From contig DAOUDG010000070.1 in assembly GCA_034431435.1 (NCBI GenBank), forward strand, positions 1-24,095: a stretch of 24,095 bases of DNA, read 5' to 3'. The stretch's first letter is position 1, and each line of letters starts with the position of its first letter. This DNA is from JAHCIE01 sp034431435 (lineage in GTDB: Bacteria > Chloroflexota > Anaerolineae > Epilineales > JAHCIE01). A program made the translations under genes and the position numbers. This document shows, in pieces, positions 1-6,041 of this stretch. Below the pieces are notes generated by a model that searched no databases, was not told the DNA's origin, and was given only the letters and a program-made list of their open reading frames with translations.

Positions 1-267
1 CGCTGCCTTCGGCGCGGCGGTCGCGCCGGCGGGTGCGGCGGCGGTGGGGGCCACTGCCTTCGGTGCGGCGGCGGTAGGAGCCACTGCCTTCGGCGCGGTG
101 GTCGCGCCCGCTGCGGGCGCAGTTGTAGCCTTCGGCGCGGCCGGAGTCGCGTCCCCGCCCTGGGCGGGCAGGCCAGGCATGTTCGCGCAGGCCGCCAGCG
201 CGAGCACGAGGACGGCCAGCGTTGTCAGCGCAGCGACACGCAGGCCAAGTTGGACTGATTTGCTCAT
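1..267 (-). CDS. Ala/Pro-rich lipoprotein, 5' part (runs off the left edge)
   Basis: The reading frame starts at ATG 267-265 and stays open to base 1 (89 codons), so the C-terminal part lies outside the window. A good Shine-Dalgarno (GGAGG) sits a few bases upstream. The first 27 residues form a type II signal peptide: SKSVQLGLR, a hydrophobic core, and lipobox L-A-A-C with Cys27 as the predicted lipidated residue. After it comes a low-complexity linker rich in Ala, Pro, Thr and Lys, with PKAVAPTAAA repeated twice in tandem and looser copies around it. This layout is common in substrate-binding lipoproteins of ABC transporters in Chloroflexota, where a flexible linker precedes the binding domain. 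That domain is not visible here, so transport is only an inference. Lipid anchoring is well supported. Confidence 0.8.
   Translation of the reverse strand, partial: MSKSVQLGLRVAALTTLAVLVLALAACANMPGLPAQGGDATPAAPKATTAPAAGATTAPKAVAPTAAAPKAVAPTAAAPAGATAAPKAA
30..92 (-). repeat. 30-bp tandem repeat inside the lipoprotein linker
   Basis: Two adjacent near-identical 30-bp units (about 33-62 and 63-92 on the plus strand) encode PKAVAPTAAA twice. They differ by a few mostly silent changes. Degenerate copies flank them, so copy number in this linker may vary between strains. Confidence 0.7.
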
Positions 268-282
268 TCTCTGTCCTCCACT

Positions 283-912
283 TTAGCTGTCATGATGGAT
301 GGGCGCACGGTTGGGCCGGGCGTCTGGTATCTCTGACGCCGCGAGGGGAGGAAATGTTCCACTCCCCGGCGCAGCGGCTTGAGCCTCTAGCAGGGCGCGG
401 TGGGCGGGAGCGAGCCGAAACAGGTCGAACTGACCCAGGTGAATCGCTTCTCGAACTTGTAAAGCCTCGGACCAGGCCATCTCGTGAAGGTTCTCATCAA
501 TATCCCCTGCCCGAAGCGCCGCGTTCAACTCGTCGCCGTCGACGATGGCCACCTCACCCGTCGGCAGGGCGACTACATCCAGGTACAGGTCATCGTACCA
601 CGGGACGCCATCATCGCCAACGCCGTGGTCGGCGATGATATCGACATACCATTCGATGATATTTCCGCCCGCGTCGAACATGGTAGTGACGATGGCGTGA
701 CCGTCGCTCGGAAAATGCTGCAACCAGCTATAACCGACGTCGGCGACGGTCACACCGCGACCAAAGAAGGCGTCCCACATCGGGGCGCGCACTGCGTCGA
801 TCCACAGCAACGCCACGTGGCCCGTAAACTCAGGCCCGTCCAGATAGGTGACGGCGAACCGTCGTTGGGTGATCCGCCGCCAATCGGCGCGGTCGGCGCG
901 CTTCCGCTTCAT
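283..912 (-). CDS. DUF402 (FomD-like) family protein
   Basis: This is a 209-residue soluble protein with the hallmark DUF402 core. A W-Y-V-D-I segment (residues 88-92) precedes an acidic D-D-L-Y-L-D segment (107-112), and a D-G-D-E-L segment follows at about 126-130. In characterised relatives such as FomD these acidic residues bind divalent metal in a nucleoside diphosphatase or phosphatase-type active site. The frame extends to ATG 963, but a TATAAT box lies one base from that codon, so that ATG would not be transcribed. I therefore chose the next in-frame ATG at 912 (MKRKRADRADW), which has only a weak GGCGAG upstream. No signal peptide or membrane segment is seen. The substrate is unknown, and neighbours give no clue. 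Confidence 0.8.
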   Translation of the reverse strand: MKRKRADRADWRRITQRRFAVTYLDGPEFTGHVALLWIDAVRAPMWDAFFGRGVTVADVGYSWLQHFPSDGHAIVTTMFDAGGNIIEWYVDIIADHGVGDDGVPWYDDLYLDVVALPTGEVAIVDGDELNAALRAGDIDENLHEMAWSEALQVREAIHLGQFDLFRLAPAHRALLEAQAAAPGSGTFPPLAASEIPDARPNRAPIHHDS

Positions 913-964
913 AGCTCGCCACGCAATAGACCCATCCCGGCCAGGCCCAGCCGGGTAGGACATA

Positions 965-993
965 ATTATACCCTGATTGCTAGTTGACGTCCA
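965..993 (-). promoter_or_regulatory. Promoter for the DUF402 gene
   Basis: On the minus strand TGGACG, a 17-bp spacer and a perfect TATAAT (970-965) form a sigma70-type promoter. Transcription would begin near 958, giving a leader of roughly 46 nt to ATG 912. It overlaps the divergent promoter of the transposase remnant. Confidence 0.6.
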
Positions 994-1013
994 TATGCCC
1001 CTCTGGCTAGACT
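984..1013 (+). promoter_or_regulatory. Possible promoter for the transposase remnant
   Basis: TTGACG (984-989), an 18-bp spacer and TAGACT (1008-1013) precede the GGAGGA ribosome site and ATG 1049. It is back to back with the DUF402 promoter. Confidence 0.4.
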
Positions 1014-1048
1014 GGTTGTACCCCTACAACAGGCTGGCGGAGGAGCAC

Positions 1049-1375
1049 ATGGACGCCCTATGGATTATAACGGTGTTCGACTTTGTGGACGAAGTGATGC
1101 GGACGCTCGGCCATCACAGTCACGTGTTAGCTGTGGTGCCCGATAGTGAGGTCCTGACGGTGGCCATCGTGGCGGCCAAGTACTTCCAGAACCACCACGA
1201 GCGGGCCGTCTGCCTGATGGCCCAGACGGGCTATCTGTCGGGGGCCTTGAGTGTCTCGCGCTTCAATCGACGGCTGCATCGCTTGGCATCCTGGTTGCCT
1301 TTCCTCGTCGAGAGCTTAGGCGAGGTCTGGACAAGGGGCGAGGTGTTCATCATCGACAGCGTCCCCTTGCCCGCC
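1049..1375 (+). pseudogene. IS982-type transposase, 5' remnant
   Basis: The start ATG has a good GGAGGA ribosome site. About 108 residues match the N-terminal part of IS982-family transposases: the D-S-E-V-L-T motif, the A-x-x-x-F-x-N-H-H-E-R-A segment, S-R-F-N-R-R-L-H-x-L, and finally F-I-I-D-S-V-P-L-P, which holds the first catalytic Asp. Recognisable similarity stops at about 1372, just after that motif. The frame runs on to 1507 only as unrelated residues antisense to the neighbouring gene. Intact members are close to 300 residues, so roughly the last two thirds, with the other catalytic residues, are missing. It cannot be active. I did not identify terminal inverted repeats. Confidence 0.8.
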
Positions 1376-1393
1376 GCGTCTTCTGTGCGGAAA

Positions 1394-2422
1394 CTACGGT
1401 CGAGCGTGGACGCGATACAGGGCAGAAGTCAAGGCCCACCCGTCACGAGACGCGACCATACCGAGAGCGATGGGAGGCGGCGGATACTGAATTCGGGCAT
1501 GCCATAGTTCTGTGTAAGCCGCTGGCGGGCCAGGACACCAGACGCCCTGGTCAAATGTTTCGCCTACGGCCAGCACGCATAGCGTACCCGACATCTGGTT
1601 CACTGCGGGAGGGGCAATCCAGGGGTAGATTGTGACCGCGCGAGACAGGACTTCCACTCCCCATTGAGAACCATTCCACACCCACAGGAGCTGTGCGCCA
1701 GGGGATACGCGCGGGTCGTAGGAGGGAAATCTTGGGTCAACCCCTGCCACCCACACCTGACCGTCCAACCCCGCCGCCAGGTCGCTGATACGCATGGTGT
1801 CGAAGTTCTTGAACACCGACCACGCTGCGCCGTTCCACTGCCACACCAAGTTACCCGATGCCCCCCACGCTTCCAGCGGCGACACCGCCACGAGATACGA
1901 CAGAGAGGGCGCAAGGGCCGAGGTGTCTCGCCAAGTCACCCCGTCCCACCGCCACACACTCGTGTCCCGAAGTAGCCACACGTCGGAGATCGACACCGCC
2001 GACACGCTGCCCAGGGGTGCGCCGAGATGCGCCTGCACACGCCAGCCCGCGCCGCCGCCCTCCAGCACCTCGCCCGCCTCCGTCGTGGCCCATAGCGAGC
2101 CGTCAGAGGCTGCCGAGATGGACGTAATGCGGGCCGCAGACAGGGACGCCGCCAGGCGCGGCTGGCCGCTGACAAGGTGATAGAGCGAGCCGCGCGACGT
2201 GCCAAGCCACACGTCATCCACGCTCAGGACGCGCATGGCCGTCCATGTTCCGCCGTCATCCGGCCCTGGCTGCGCTATCGCATCGGCTGGCGGCGACTGT
2301 ATCAAATAGGGCAAGTACAGCCAGTGGTCAAACGCAGGCTCGTCGGCCCACGCCACCATGTTCGCCCACGCCAATACACCAGCCAGGGCGGCCACCGTCA
2401 CACACGTTCGTAATCGTTGCAT
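1394..2422 (-). CDS. Secreted beta-propeller-like protein
   Basis: This is a 342-residue exported protein. Residues 1-26 are a signal peptide ending A-W-A before Asp27. The motif W-L-Y-L-P-Y-L follows the cleavage site closely. The body holds short repeated blades with W/V-W-x-W-[DN]-G cores (W-R-W-D-G, W-Q-W-N-G, W-V-W-N-G) and x-D-V-W-L/x-S-L-W-A strands, typical of Kelch- or two-component-regulator-like propellers. I see no catalytic motif, and binding or surface display is only inferred. The start has GGAGAA at good spacing. The stop lies within about 20 bases of where the transposase remnant ends on the other strand, so the original C-terminus may have been lost or replaced at that junction. 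Confidence 0.75.
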   Translation of the reverse strand: MQRLRTCVTVAALAGVLAWANMVAWADEPAFDHWLYLPYLIQSPPADAIAQPGPDDGGTWTAMRVLSVDDVWLGTSRGSLYHLVSGQPRLAASLSAARITSISAASDGSLWATTEAGEVLEGGGAGWRVQAHLGAPLGSVSAVSISDVWLLRDTSVWRWDGVTWRDTSALAPSLSYLVAVSPLEAWGASGNLVWQWNGAAWSVFKNFDTMRISDLAAGLDGQVWVAGVDPRFPSYDPRVSPGAQLLWVWNGSQWGVEVLSRAVTIYPWIAPPAVNQMSGTLCVLAVGETFDQGVWCPGPPAAYTELWHARIQYPPPPIALGMVASRDGWALTSALYRVHARP

Positions 2423-2428
2423 GTTGTT

Positions 2429-2445
2429 CTCCGTGATACACGGAG
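2429..2445. promoter_or_regulatory. Perfect palindrome on the predicted transcription start (candidate operator)
   Basis: CTCCGTG-ATA-CACGGAG is a perfect 7-bp inverted repeat centred at 2437. That is where the preceding promoter should initiate, and the palindrome also covers the GGAG of the ribosome site. Since the transcript would start in the centre, a DNA operator is more likely than an mRNA hairpin. Confidence 0.5.
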
Positions 2446-2471
2446 TCTAGCACACAACGCCTACAAGGCAA
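2444..2471 (-). promoter_or_regulatory. Promoter of the propeller-protein gene
   Basis: On the minus strand TTGCCT (2471-2466), a 16-bp spacer and TGC-TAGACT (extended -10; core 2449-2444) are visible. Transcription would begin near 2437, leaving a leader of about 15 nt with the GGAGAA site. Confidence 0.5.
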
Positions 2472-2720
2472 GTTTCTACGCCTGCCCAACACCCACACAA
2501 CGCCAATTCCTATCAGCATCTAGGACATTCGCATTGTGACCTCCACAATTCCTAAGCCGTCCCCCAGAATGCCTCGCCACGCCCCCAGGAAGGCCCCAGA
2601 GCGATTTTCCTAGTGACCAAAACGAGGGGGGGCGGATTGCTGAATGTGCGGAATTATGCTTTGGAATTCCTGAGTATATCGGCACATTCATACCACATTC
2701 CACAATGGCGTCACGTTTGG

Positions 2721-2729
2721 TGCTATAAT
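2721..2729 (+). promoter_or_regulatory. Extended -10 promoter for the Rieske/FAD operon
   Basis: TGC-TATAAT (core 2724-2729) is a perfect -10 with the TGn extension, and no convincing -35 is present. Transcription would begin near 2736, about 23 nt before the chosen ATG at 2759. Confidence 0.6.
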
Positions 2730-2758
2730 CCACATTGCTGAACGAAGGGAGGCGACCA

Positions 2759-3871
2759 ATGGATACATTTCGCCGCGCCAGTGTGGGTCAGGGAGCGCGT
2801 ACTCTGGCGGGCCGCGACTACACCGCCGAGGAGGTCTTCGGCCGCGACGCCGAGCGCATCTTCTATGGGGATTGGCTCTGCGTGGGGCGCGCCGACGCCA
2901 TCCCCGACGTGGCTGACTACTTCCTGGCCCCCATTGCCACGGAGAGTATTATTGTCGTGCGCGGCCCCGATGGCCGTGTCTACGCCCACGCCAACGTGTG
3001 CCGCCATCGCGGCGCGCGGCTATGCCAGGAGGGGCGGGGGCGCTTCCCCGGTAGTATCCAGTGTCCCTATCACGCCTGGACGTATGGTCTCGATGGGCGG
3101 CTGCTGGCGGCGCGCATGATGCATGATGTGGCCGACTTCGAGCGGAACGAGTATCCTCTGCACCCTGTCGCCGTCGCCGAGTGGGAAGGCTTCCTGTTCC
3201 TGAATCTGTCGCAACAGCCCCGCCCCTTCGCCGAGGCCTTCGCCCCGCTGCTCGGCCGCTTCAAAGCGTGGGGCCTGCCTGACTTGCGCCTCGGCCAGCG
3301 CATCGAGTACGACGTCGCGGCGAACTGGAAGCTCATCGTCGAAAACTACTCGGAGTGCTACCACTGCCCCCTCATCCACCCGGCCCTGTGTGAGCTATCG
3401 CCGCCCACCAGCGGCCGCAATGACCTGCTCGAAGGTCCGTTCCTGGGCGGCTACATGGACCTCACCAGCGGGGCGGGCAGTATGACCATCGACGGCCACA
3501 CCGGTCGTCGCCCGGTGGGAATGGTCGCGGGTGACGACCTGGCCCGCGTCTACTACTATACGATTTTCCCCAACCTGCTGCTCAGCCTCCACCCCGACTA
3601 CGTCATGGCCCACACCCTCTGGCCGGAGAGTGCGGGCCGCACCCGCGTCGTGTGCGACTGGTATTTCGACCCGGCCGAGATGGCCCGCCCCGGCTTCGAC
3701 CCGTCGGACGCTGTCGACTTCTGGGACATGACCAACCGCCAGGACTGGGTAGCCTGCGAGATCTCTCAGCAAGGCCTCGCCTCGCGCTACTACACGCCTG
3801 GGCCGTACAGCCACGCCGAGGGGTTGCTATGGGCGTTTGGGCAGGAATATCTGAAACGACGGGAGGGCTAG
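2759..3871 (+). CDS. Rieske non-heme iron oxygenase, quaternary-amine type (alpha subunit)
   Basis: This 370-residue protein has the full Rieske oxygenase layout. The Rieske [2Fe-2S] ligands are C81-x-H83 and C102-x-x-H105 (C-R-H-R-G, C-P-Y-H-A-W). The catalytic domain has E-N-Y-S-E-C-Y-H-C-P-L-I-H-P at about 195-208, placing H202 and H207 as mononuclear iron ligands, with Asp323 the likely third. The bridging residue between the two metal sites is Glu199, as in carnitine monooxygenase CntA, rather than the usual Asp. With the E-C-Y-H-C signature this points to oxidation or demethylation of a quaternary or methylated amine (choline, carnitine, betaine or similar), though the substrate cannot be read. 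ATG 2759 follows GGGAGG. An upstream TTG in frame at 2735 would coincide with the transcription start and is not preferred. It is co-transcribed with the next gene. Confidence 0.9.
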   Translation: MDTFRRASVGQGARTLAGRDYTAEEVFGRDAERIFYGDWLCVGRADAIPDVADYFLAPIATESIIVVRGPDGRVYAHANVCRHRGARLCQEGRGRFPGSIQCPYHAWTYGLDGRLLAARMMHDVADFERNEYPLHPVAVAEWEGFLFLNLSQQPRPFAEAFAPLLGRFKAWGLPDLRLGQRIEYDVAANWKLIVENYSECYHCPLIHPALCELSPPTSGRNDLLEGPFLGGYMDLTSGAGSMTIDGHTGRRPVGMVAGDDLARVYYYTIFPNLLLSLHPDYVMAHTLWPESAGRTRVVCDWYFDPAEMARPGFDPSDAVDFWDMTNRQDWVACEISQQGLASRYYTPGPYSHAEGLLWAFGQEYLKRREG

Positions 3872-3881
3872 GAGCACACCC

Positions 3882-5450
3882 ATGACCTACGACGCCATCG
3901 TCATCGGTGCGGGGCACAACGGCCTCGTCGCCGCCGCCTATCTGGCCCGCGCGGGCCACAAGGTCCTCGTCGTCGAACACTATCATGAGGTCGGCGGCGC
4001 GGCCATTACCGAGGAGTTGATCCCCGGTTTCCGCGTCTCGGCGGCGTCCTACTCCTTCAGCCTGTTCCGCCCCGAGATCATCGAAGATCTGCGCCTGCGC
4101 GACTATGGCCTGGCGTGGTATGCCAAGAGTCCCTCGTACTTCATGCCCTTCCCCGACGGCCGCCACCTGTTCCTGTACGCCGATAGCCGTGAGCGCAGCA
4201 AGGTCGCCATCGCCGCCTTCTCACCGCGTGACGCCGAAGCCTACGATGCGTGGGAGGGCTTCTGGGACCGGGTGTGCGACGTGATCGAGCCAACCCTCAT
4301 GCAGCCACCCCTCAGCCTGGGTGAGCTGGCCGACCGCTTCGACGCGGCGGGCCTGGCCGACGACTTTCGCCGCATCATGCTGCTGTCGACCACCGATCTG
4401 CTGAATGAGTTCTTCGAGTCCGAACCCATCAAGGCCGCCATGGCTCCCCAGGCCATCATTGGCACGGCGGGCGGCTACTCAACCCCTGGCACGCCCTTCA
4501 TCTGGCTCGTCCACGCCATCGGCCGCGCCATTGGGGCGCGCGGGGTATGGGGCTACGTGCGCGGCGGCATGGGCGCGGTGACGCAGGCCATCGCCGCCGC
4601 GGCCCGCGACCTGGGGACCGAGATTCGCACCCGCGCGCCGGTGGCCGAGGTGCTGGTCGAGCAGGGGGCGGCGCGAGGCGTCATCCTGGACAGCGGCGAG
4701 ACGCTGCGCGCCCGCGTCGTGCTGTCCAACGCCGACCCCAGGCGCACCTTTCTCAAGCTGACGCCCGCCTCGGCTCTGCCCGCCGACTTCCGCGCCCGCA
4801 TCGAGCGTCAATATCGGAGCGCGGGGCCGGTCTTCAAGCTCAACCTGGCCCTCCACGAGTTGCCGCGCTATACCGCCGCCCCCGCCGATGTCCCGCCGGA
4901 GGTCATCAGCCGCGCCACGGTGGACATCGCGCCGTCGCTGGCCTACATGGAGCGCGCCTACGACGATTTCAAGGCGGGCCAGCCGTCGCGGGAGCCTTTC
5001 ATCGAGATCTTCAGCCAGTCGCCCACCGACCCGACGATGGCCCCGCCGGGCAAGCACATTCTGTCGTGCTTCTGTCAGTGGGTTCCCTACGCCCCGGCCG
5101 GCCGCGACTGGGACGACGGCCTGCGCGAGGAGTTCGCCGACCGCGTGCTCGCCAAGCTGGCCGAGTACGCGCCCAACATGCGCGACGCCGTGATCGCCCG
5201 TCAGGCCCTGTCGCCGGTTGACCTGGAGCGGCGCTTCGGCCTGACCGGCGGCCACATCTTCCACGGCGAGCTGACGCCCGACCAGGCCTATAACCTGCGT
5301 CCCCTGTCCGGCTACGCCGACTATCGCACGCCCCTGGCGAATCTGTACCTGTGCGGCTCCGGCGCGCACCCCGGCGGCGGCGTCACTGGCATCCCCGGCC
5401 ACAATGCCGCCCATGCCGTCCTGGCCGACCTGGGCACGATGGAAGGGTGA
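3882..5450 (+). CDS. FAD-dependent oxidoreductase, phytoene desaturase/PYROXD2-like
   Basis: This 522-residue protein starts 10 bases after the stop of the Rieske gene and has its own AGGAG site, so the two form an operon. The N-terminus is a dinucleotide-binding fold, V-I-G-A-G-H-N-G-L-V-A-A (G9-x-G11-x-x-G14), ending in the ribose-binding acidic residue of V-V-E. It is followed by the family's V-G-G-A-A segment. The C-terminus has the second FAD-contacting motif L-Y-L-C-G-S-G-A-H-P-G-G-G-V (about 486-499). These features place it in the COG1233 group with phytoene desaturases and human PYROXD2. Full length is normal for the group. It lacks an iron-sulfur domain, so it is not a standard reductase for the Rieske protein. 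It may act on the same substrate series. No carotenoid genes are adjacent. Confidence 0.9.
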   Translation: MTYDAIVIGAGHNGLVAAAYLARAGHKVLVVEHYHEVGGAAITEELIPGFRVSAASYSFSLFRPEIIEDLRLRDYGLAWYAKSPSYFMPFPDGRHLFLYADSRERSKVAIAAFSPRDAEAYDAWEGFWDRVCDVIEPTLMQPPLSLGELADRFDAAGLADDFRRIMLLSTTDLLNEFFESEPIKAAMAPQAIIGTAGGYSTPGTPFIWLVHAIGRAIGARGVWGYVRGGMGAVTQAIAAAARDLGTEIRTRAPVAEVLVEQGAARGVILDSGETLRARVVLSNADPRRTFLKLTPASALPADFRARIERQYRSAGPVFKLNLALHELPRYTAAPADVPPEVISRATVDIAPSLAYMERAYDDFKAGQPSREPFIEIFSQSPTDPTMAPPGKHILSCFCQWVPYAPAGRDWDDGLREEFADRVLAKLAEYAPNMRDAVIARQALSPVDLERRFGLTGGHIFHGELTPDQAYNLRPLSGYADYRTPLANLYLCGSGAHPGGGVTGIPGHNAAHAVLADLGTMEG

Positions 5451-5474
5451 AGGTCGAAGGGGAATCGGTCGGTA

Positions 5475-5542
5475 AATCCTGGCGGGCCGCCTGTGCTGGT
5501 GTAAGACCAGGCCGCCGGGCGCGTCCTATGCGTGCCAGGATT
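5475..5542. repeat. Nested inverted repeat after the FAD gene
   Basis: AATCCTGGC (5475-5483) pairs perfectly with GCCAGGATT (5534-5542), and inner GCCTG/CAGGC and GC-rich arms can also pair. No T-run follows. The right arm overlaps the -35 box of the tRNA promoter, so it may be a processing or termination hairpin or a protein site. Confidence 0.45.
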
Positions 5543-5568
5543 GACCACCCAGCGCAACTGGCTATAAT
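5541..5568 (+). promoter_or_regulatory. Promoter of the tRNA-Ala(CGC) unit
   Basis: TTGACC (5541-5546), a 16-bp spacer and a perfect TATAAT (5563-5568) place transcription near 5575, just ahead of the tRNA at 5580. It is the only strong promoter before leuS and may serve the whole tRNA/T-box/leuS unit. Confidence 0.8.
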
Positions 5569-5579
5569 TGCTGTCTGTT

Positions 5580-5652
5580 GGGGCTGTAGCTCAGCTGGGA
5601 GAGCGCTTCAATCGCACTGAAGAGGTCAGGGGTTCGATTCCCCTCAGCTCCA
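5580..5652 (+). tRNA. tRNA-Ala (anticodon CGC)
   Basis: A complete 73-nt cloverleaf can be drawn. The acceptor arm GGGGCTG/CAGCTCC contains the G3-U70 wobble that identifies alanine tRNAs. The D arm is GCTC/GAGC. The anticodon stem CTTCA/TGAAG holds loop ATCGCAC, so positions 34-36 are CGC, reading GCG. The T arm AGGGG/CCCCT has loop TTCGATT. The discriminator is A73 and CCA is not encoded. It differs from the copy at 5902 at only three positions (34, 38 and one variable-loop base). Confidence 0.97.
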
Positions 5653-5660
5653 CCTTGAGT

Positions 5661-5693
5661 CTTCCGAAGTCCCCTCGACTTCGGAAGTCCTTT
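5661..5693 (+). terminator. Hairpin after tRNA-Ala(CGC), probable weak terminator
   Basis: CTTCCGAAGTC (5661-5671) and GACTTCGGAAG (5677-5687) form a perfect 11-bp stem with a five-base loop, followed by TCCTTTATA. The T-run is short and interrupted, so read-through into the T-box leader is plausible. Confidence 0.6.
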
Positions 5694-5901
5694 ATACATC
5701 CATCGGCGATGACCAGGAGTAGTAGGCCCTCCCGCCAGCGAGTCGGGGACAGTGCAAGCCCGACGCCGGCGCCCACCGGGAGCGCGACAGGCCGAACTCG
5801 CCTGCGAGCCGCCCCGCTGAACGGGTTGAAAGTTGCCAGGAGCGCGTTCAATCCCGTAGGTGTGGCCGTTCCCCGCGTTAAGGGATCCAAGCGGTTGGCT
5901 T

Positions 5902-5974
5902 GGGGCTGTAGCTCAGCTGGGAGAGCGCTTCAATGGCATTGAAGAGGCCAGGGGTTCGATTCCCCTCAGCTCCA
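5902..5974 (+). tRNA. tRNA-Ala (anticodon GGC), inside the T-box leader
   Basis: This is an intact 73-nt cloverleaf with the same arms as the tRNA at 5580, including G3-U70, T loop TTCGATT and A73 without encoded CCA. The anticodon loop is ATGGCAT, so the anticodon is GGC, reading GCC and GCU. All stems pair, so it looks functional. No separate promoter is evident in the bases before it, so its transcription probably depends on the T-box leader transcript. Only five bases separate its 3' end from the T-box antiterminator sequence. Confidence 0.96.
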
Positions 5975-6002
5975 CCTTCAACCAGGGTGGTACCGCGGAG
6001 TA

Positions 6003-6039
6003 GCCCTTCGTCCCTGACATGGACGGAGGGCGTTTTGAT
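6003..6039 (+). terminator. T-box-controlled intrinsic terminator before leuS
   Basis: GCCCTTCGTCC (6003-6013) pairs with GGACGGAGGGC (6021-6031), 11 bp with one G-U, followed by GTTTTGATT. The left arm overlaps the sequence needed for the T-box antiterminator, so the two structures exclude each other. Confidence 0.9.
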
Positions 6040-6041
6040 TC

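Larger units (their letters stand above)
2423..2758. other. Divergent intergenic region with dyads
   Basis: No gene is seen in these 336 bases, which are more AT-rich than the surroundings. They carry the divergent promoters of the flanking genes and the operator-like palindrome at 2429-2445. A perfect 9-bp inverted repeat TGAATGTGC (2641-2649) / GCACATTCA (2682-2690) encloses a GGAATTCC palindrome (2663-2670). Further ACATTC half-sites lie near 2524 and 2696. Confidence 0.6.
5702..6039 (+). ncRNA. Leucine T-box riboswitch of leuS, interrupted by a tRNA gene
   Basis: Stem I is readable in full at 5704-5811. The base helix is CGGC/GCCG with a GATGA k-turn-like element, then helix CAGG/CCTG. 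The specifier loop has AGTAGTA (5718-5724) opposite GAACTCG (5794-5800), with specifier codon CTC (Leu) at 5797-5799. Upper helices are GGCC/GGCC and CTCCCG/CGGGAG, and the apical GTCGGG/CCCGAC stem closes a loop with AGTGCAA. A Stem II-like helix pairs ACGGGTTGAA (5821-5830) with TTCAATCCCGT (5847-5857). A Stem III-like hairpin is CCGC/GCGG (5873-5894). The T-box itself, AACCAGGGTGGTACCGCG (5980-5997), has bulge TGGT to pair with ACCA of uncharged tRNA-Leu. The antiterminator pairs AGGG (5984-5987) with CCCT (6004-6007), competing with the terminator at 6003-6031. A whole tRNA-Ala gene (5902-5974) lies between the Stem III-like hairpin and the T-box, which is not the normal layout. Confidence 0.93.

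Noticed and set aside
30..150. Short GC-rich tandem repeats considered as a CRISPR-like array
   Set aside because: The units are contiguous without spacers and encode an in-frame Ala/Pro/Lys linker. No CRISPR array is visible in the window.
913..963. Longer N-terminus for the DUF402 protein starting at ATG 963
   Set aside because: A TATAAT box ends one base before that ATG, so the codon lies upstream of the expected transcription start, and the extra 17 residues are Gly/Pro-rich and outside the family core.
1376..1507. Continuation of the transposase frame beyond the D-S-V-P-L-P motif as a functional shortened protein
   Set aside because: The residues after about 1372 bear no similarity to the family and lie antisense to the neighbouring gene; the remaining catalytic residues are missing.
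5568..5942. A 124-codon frame running through both tRNA genes
   Set aside because: It is explained entirely by the two tRNAs and the T-box Stem I.
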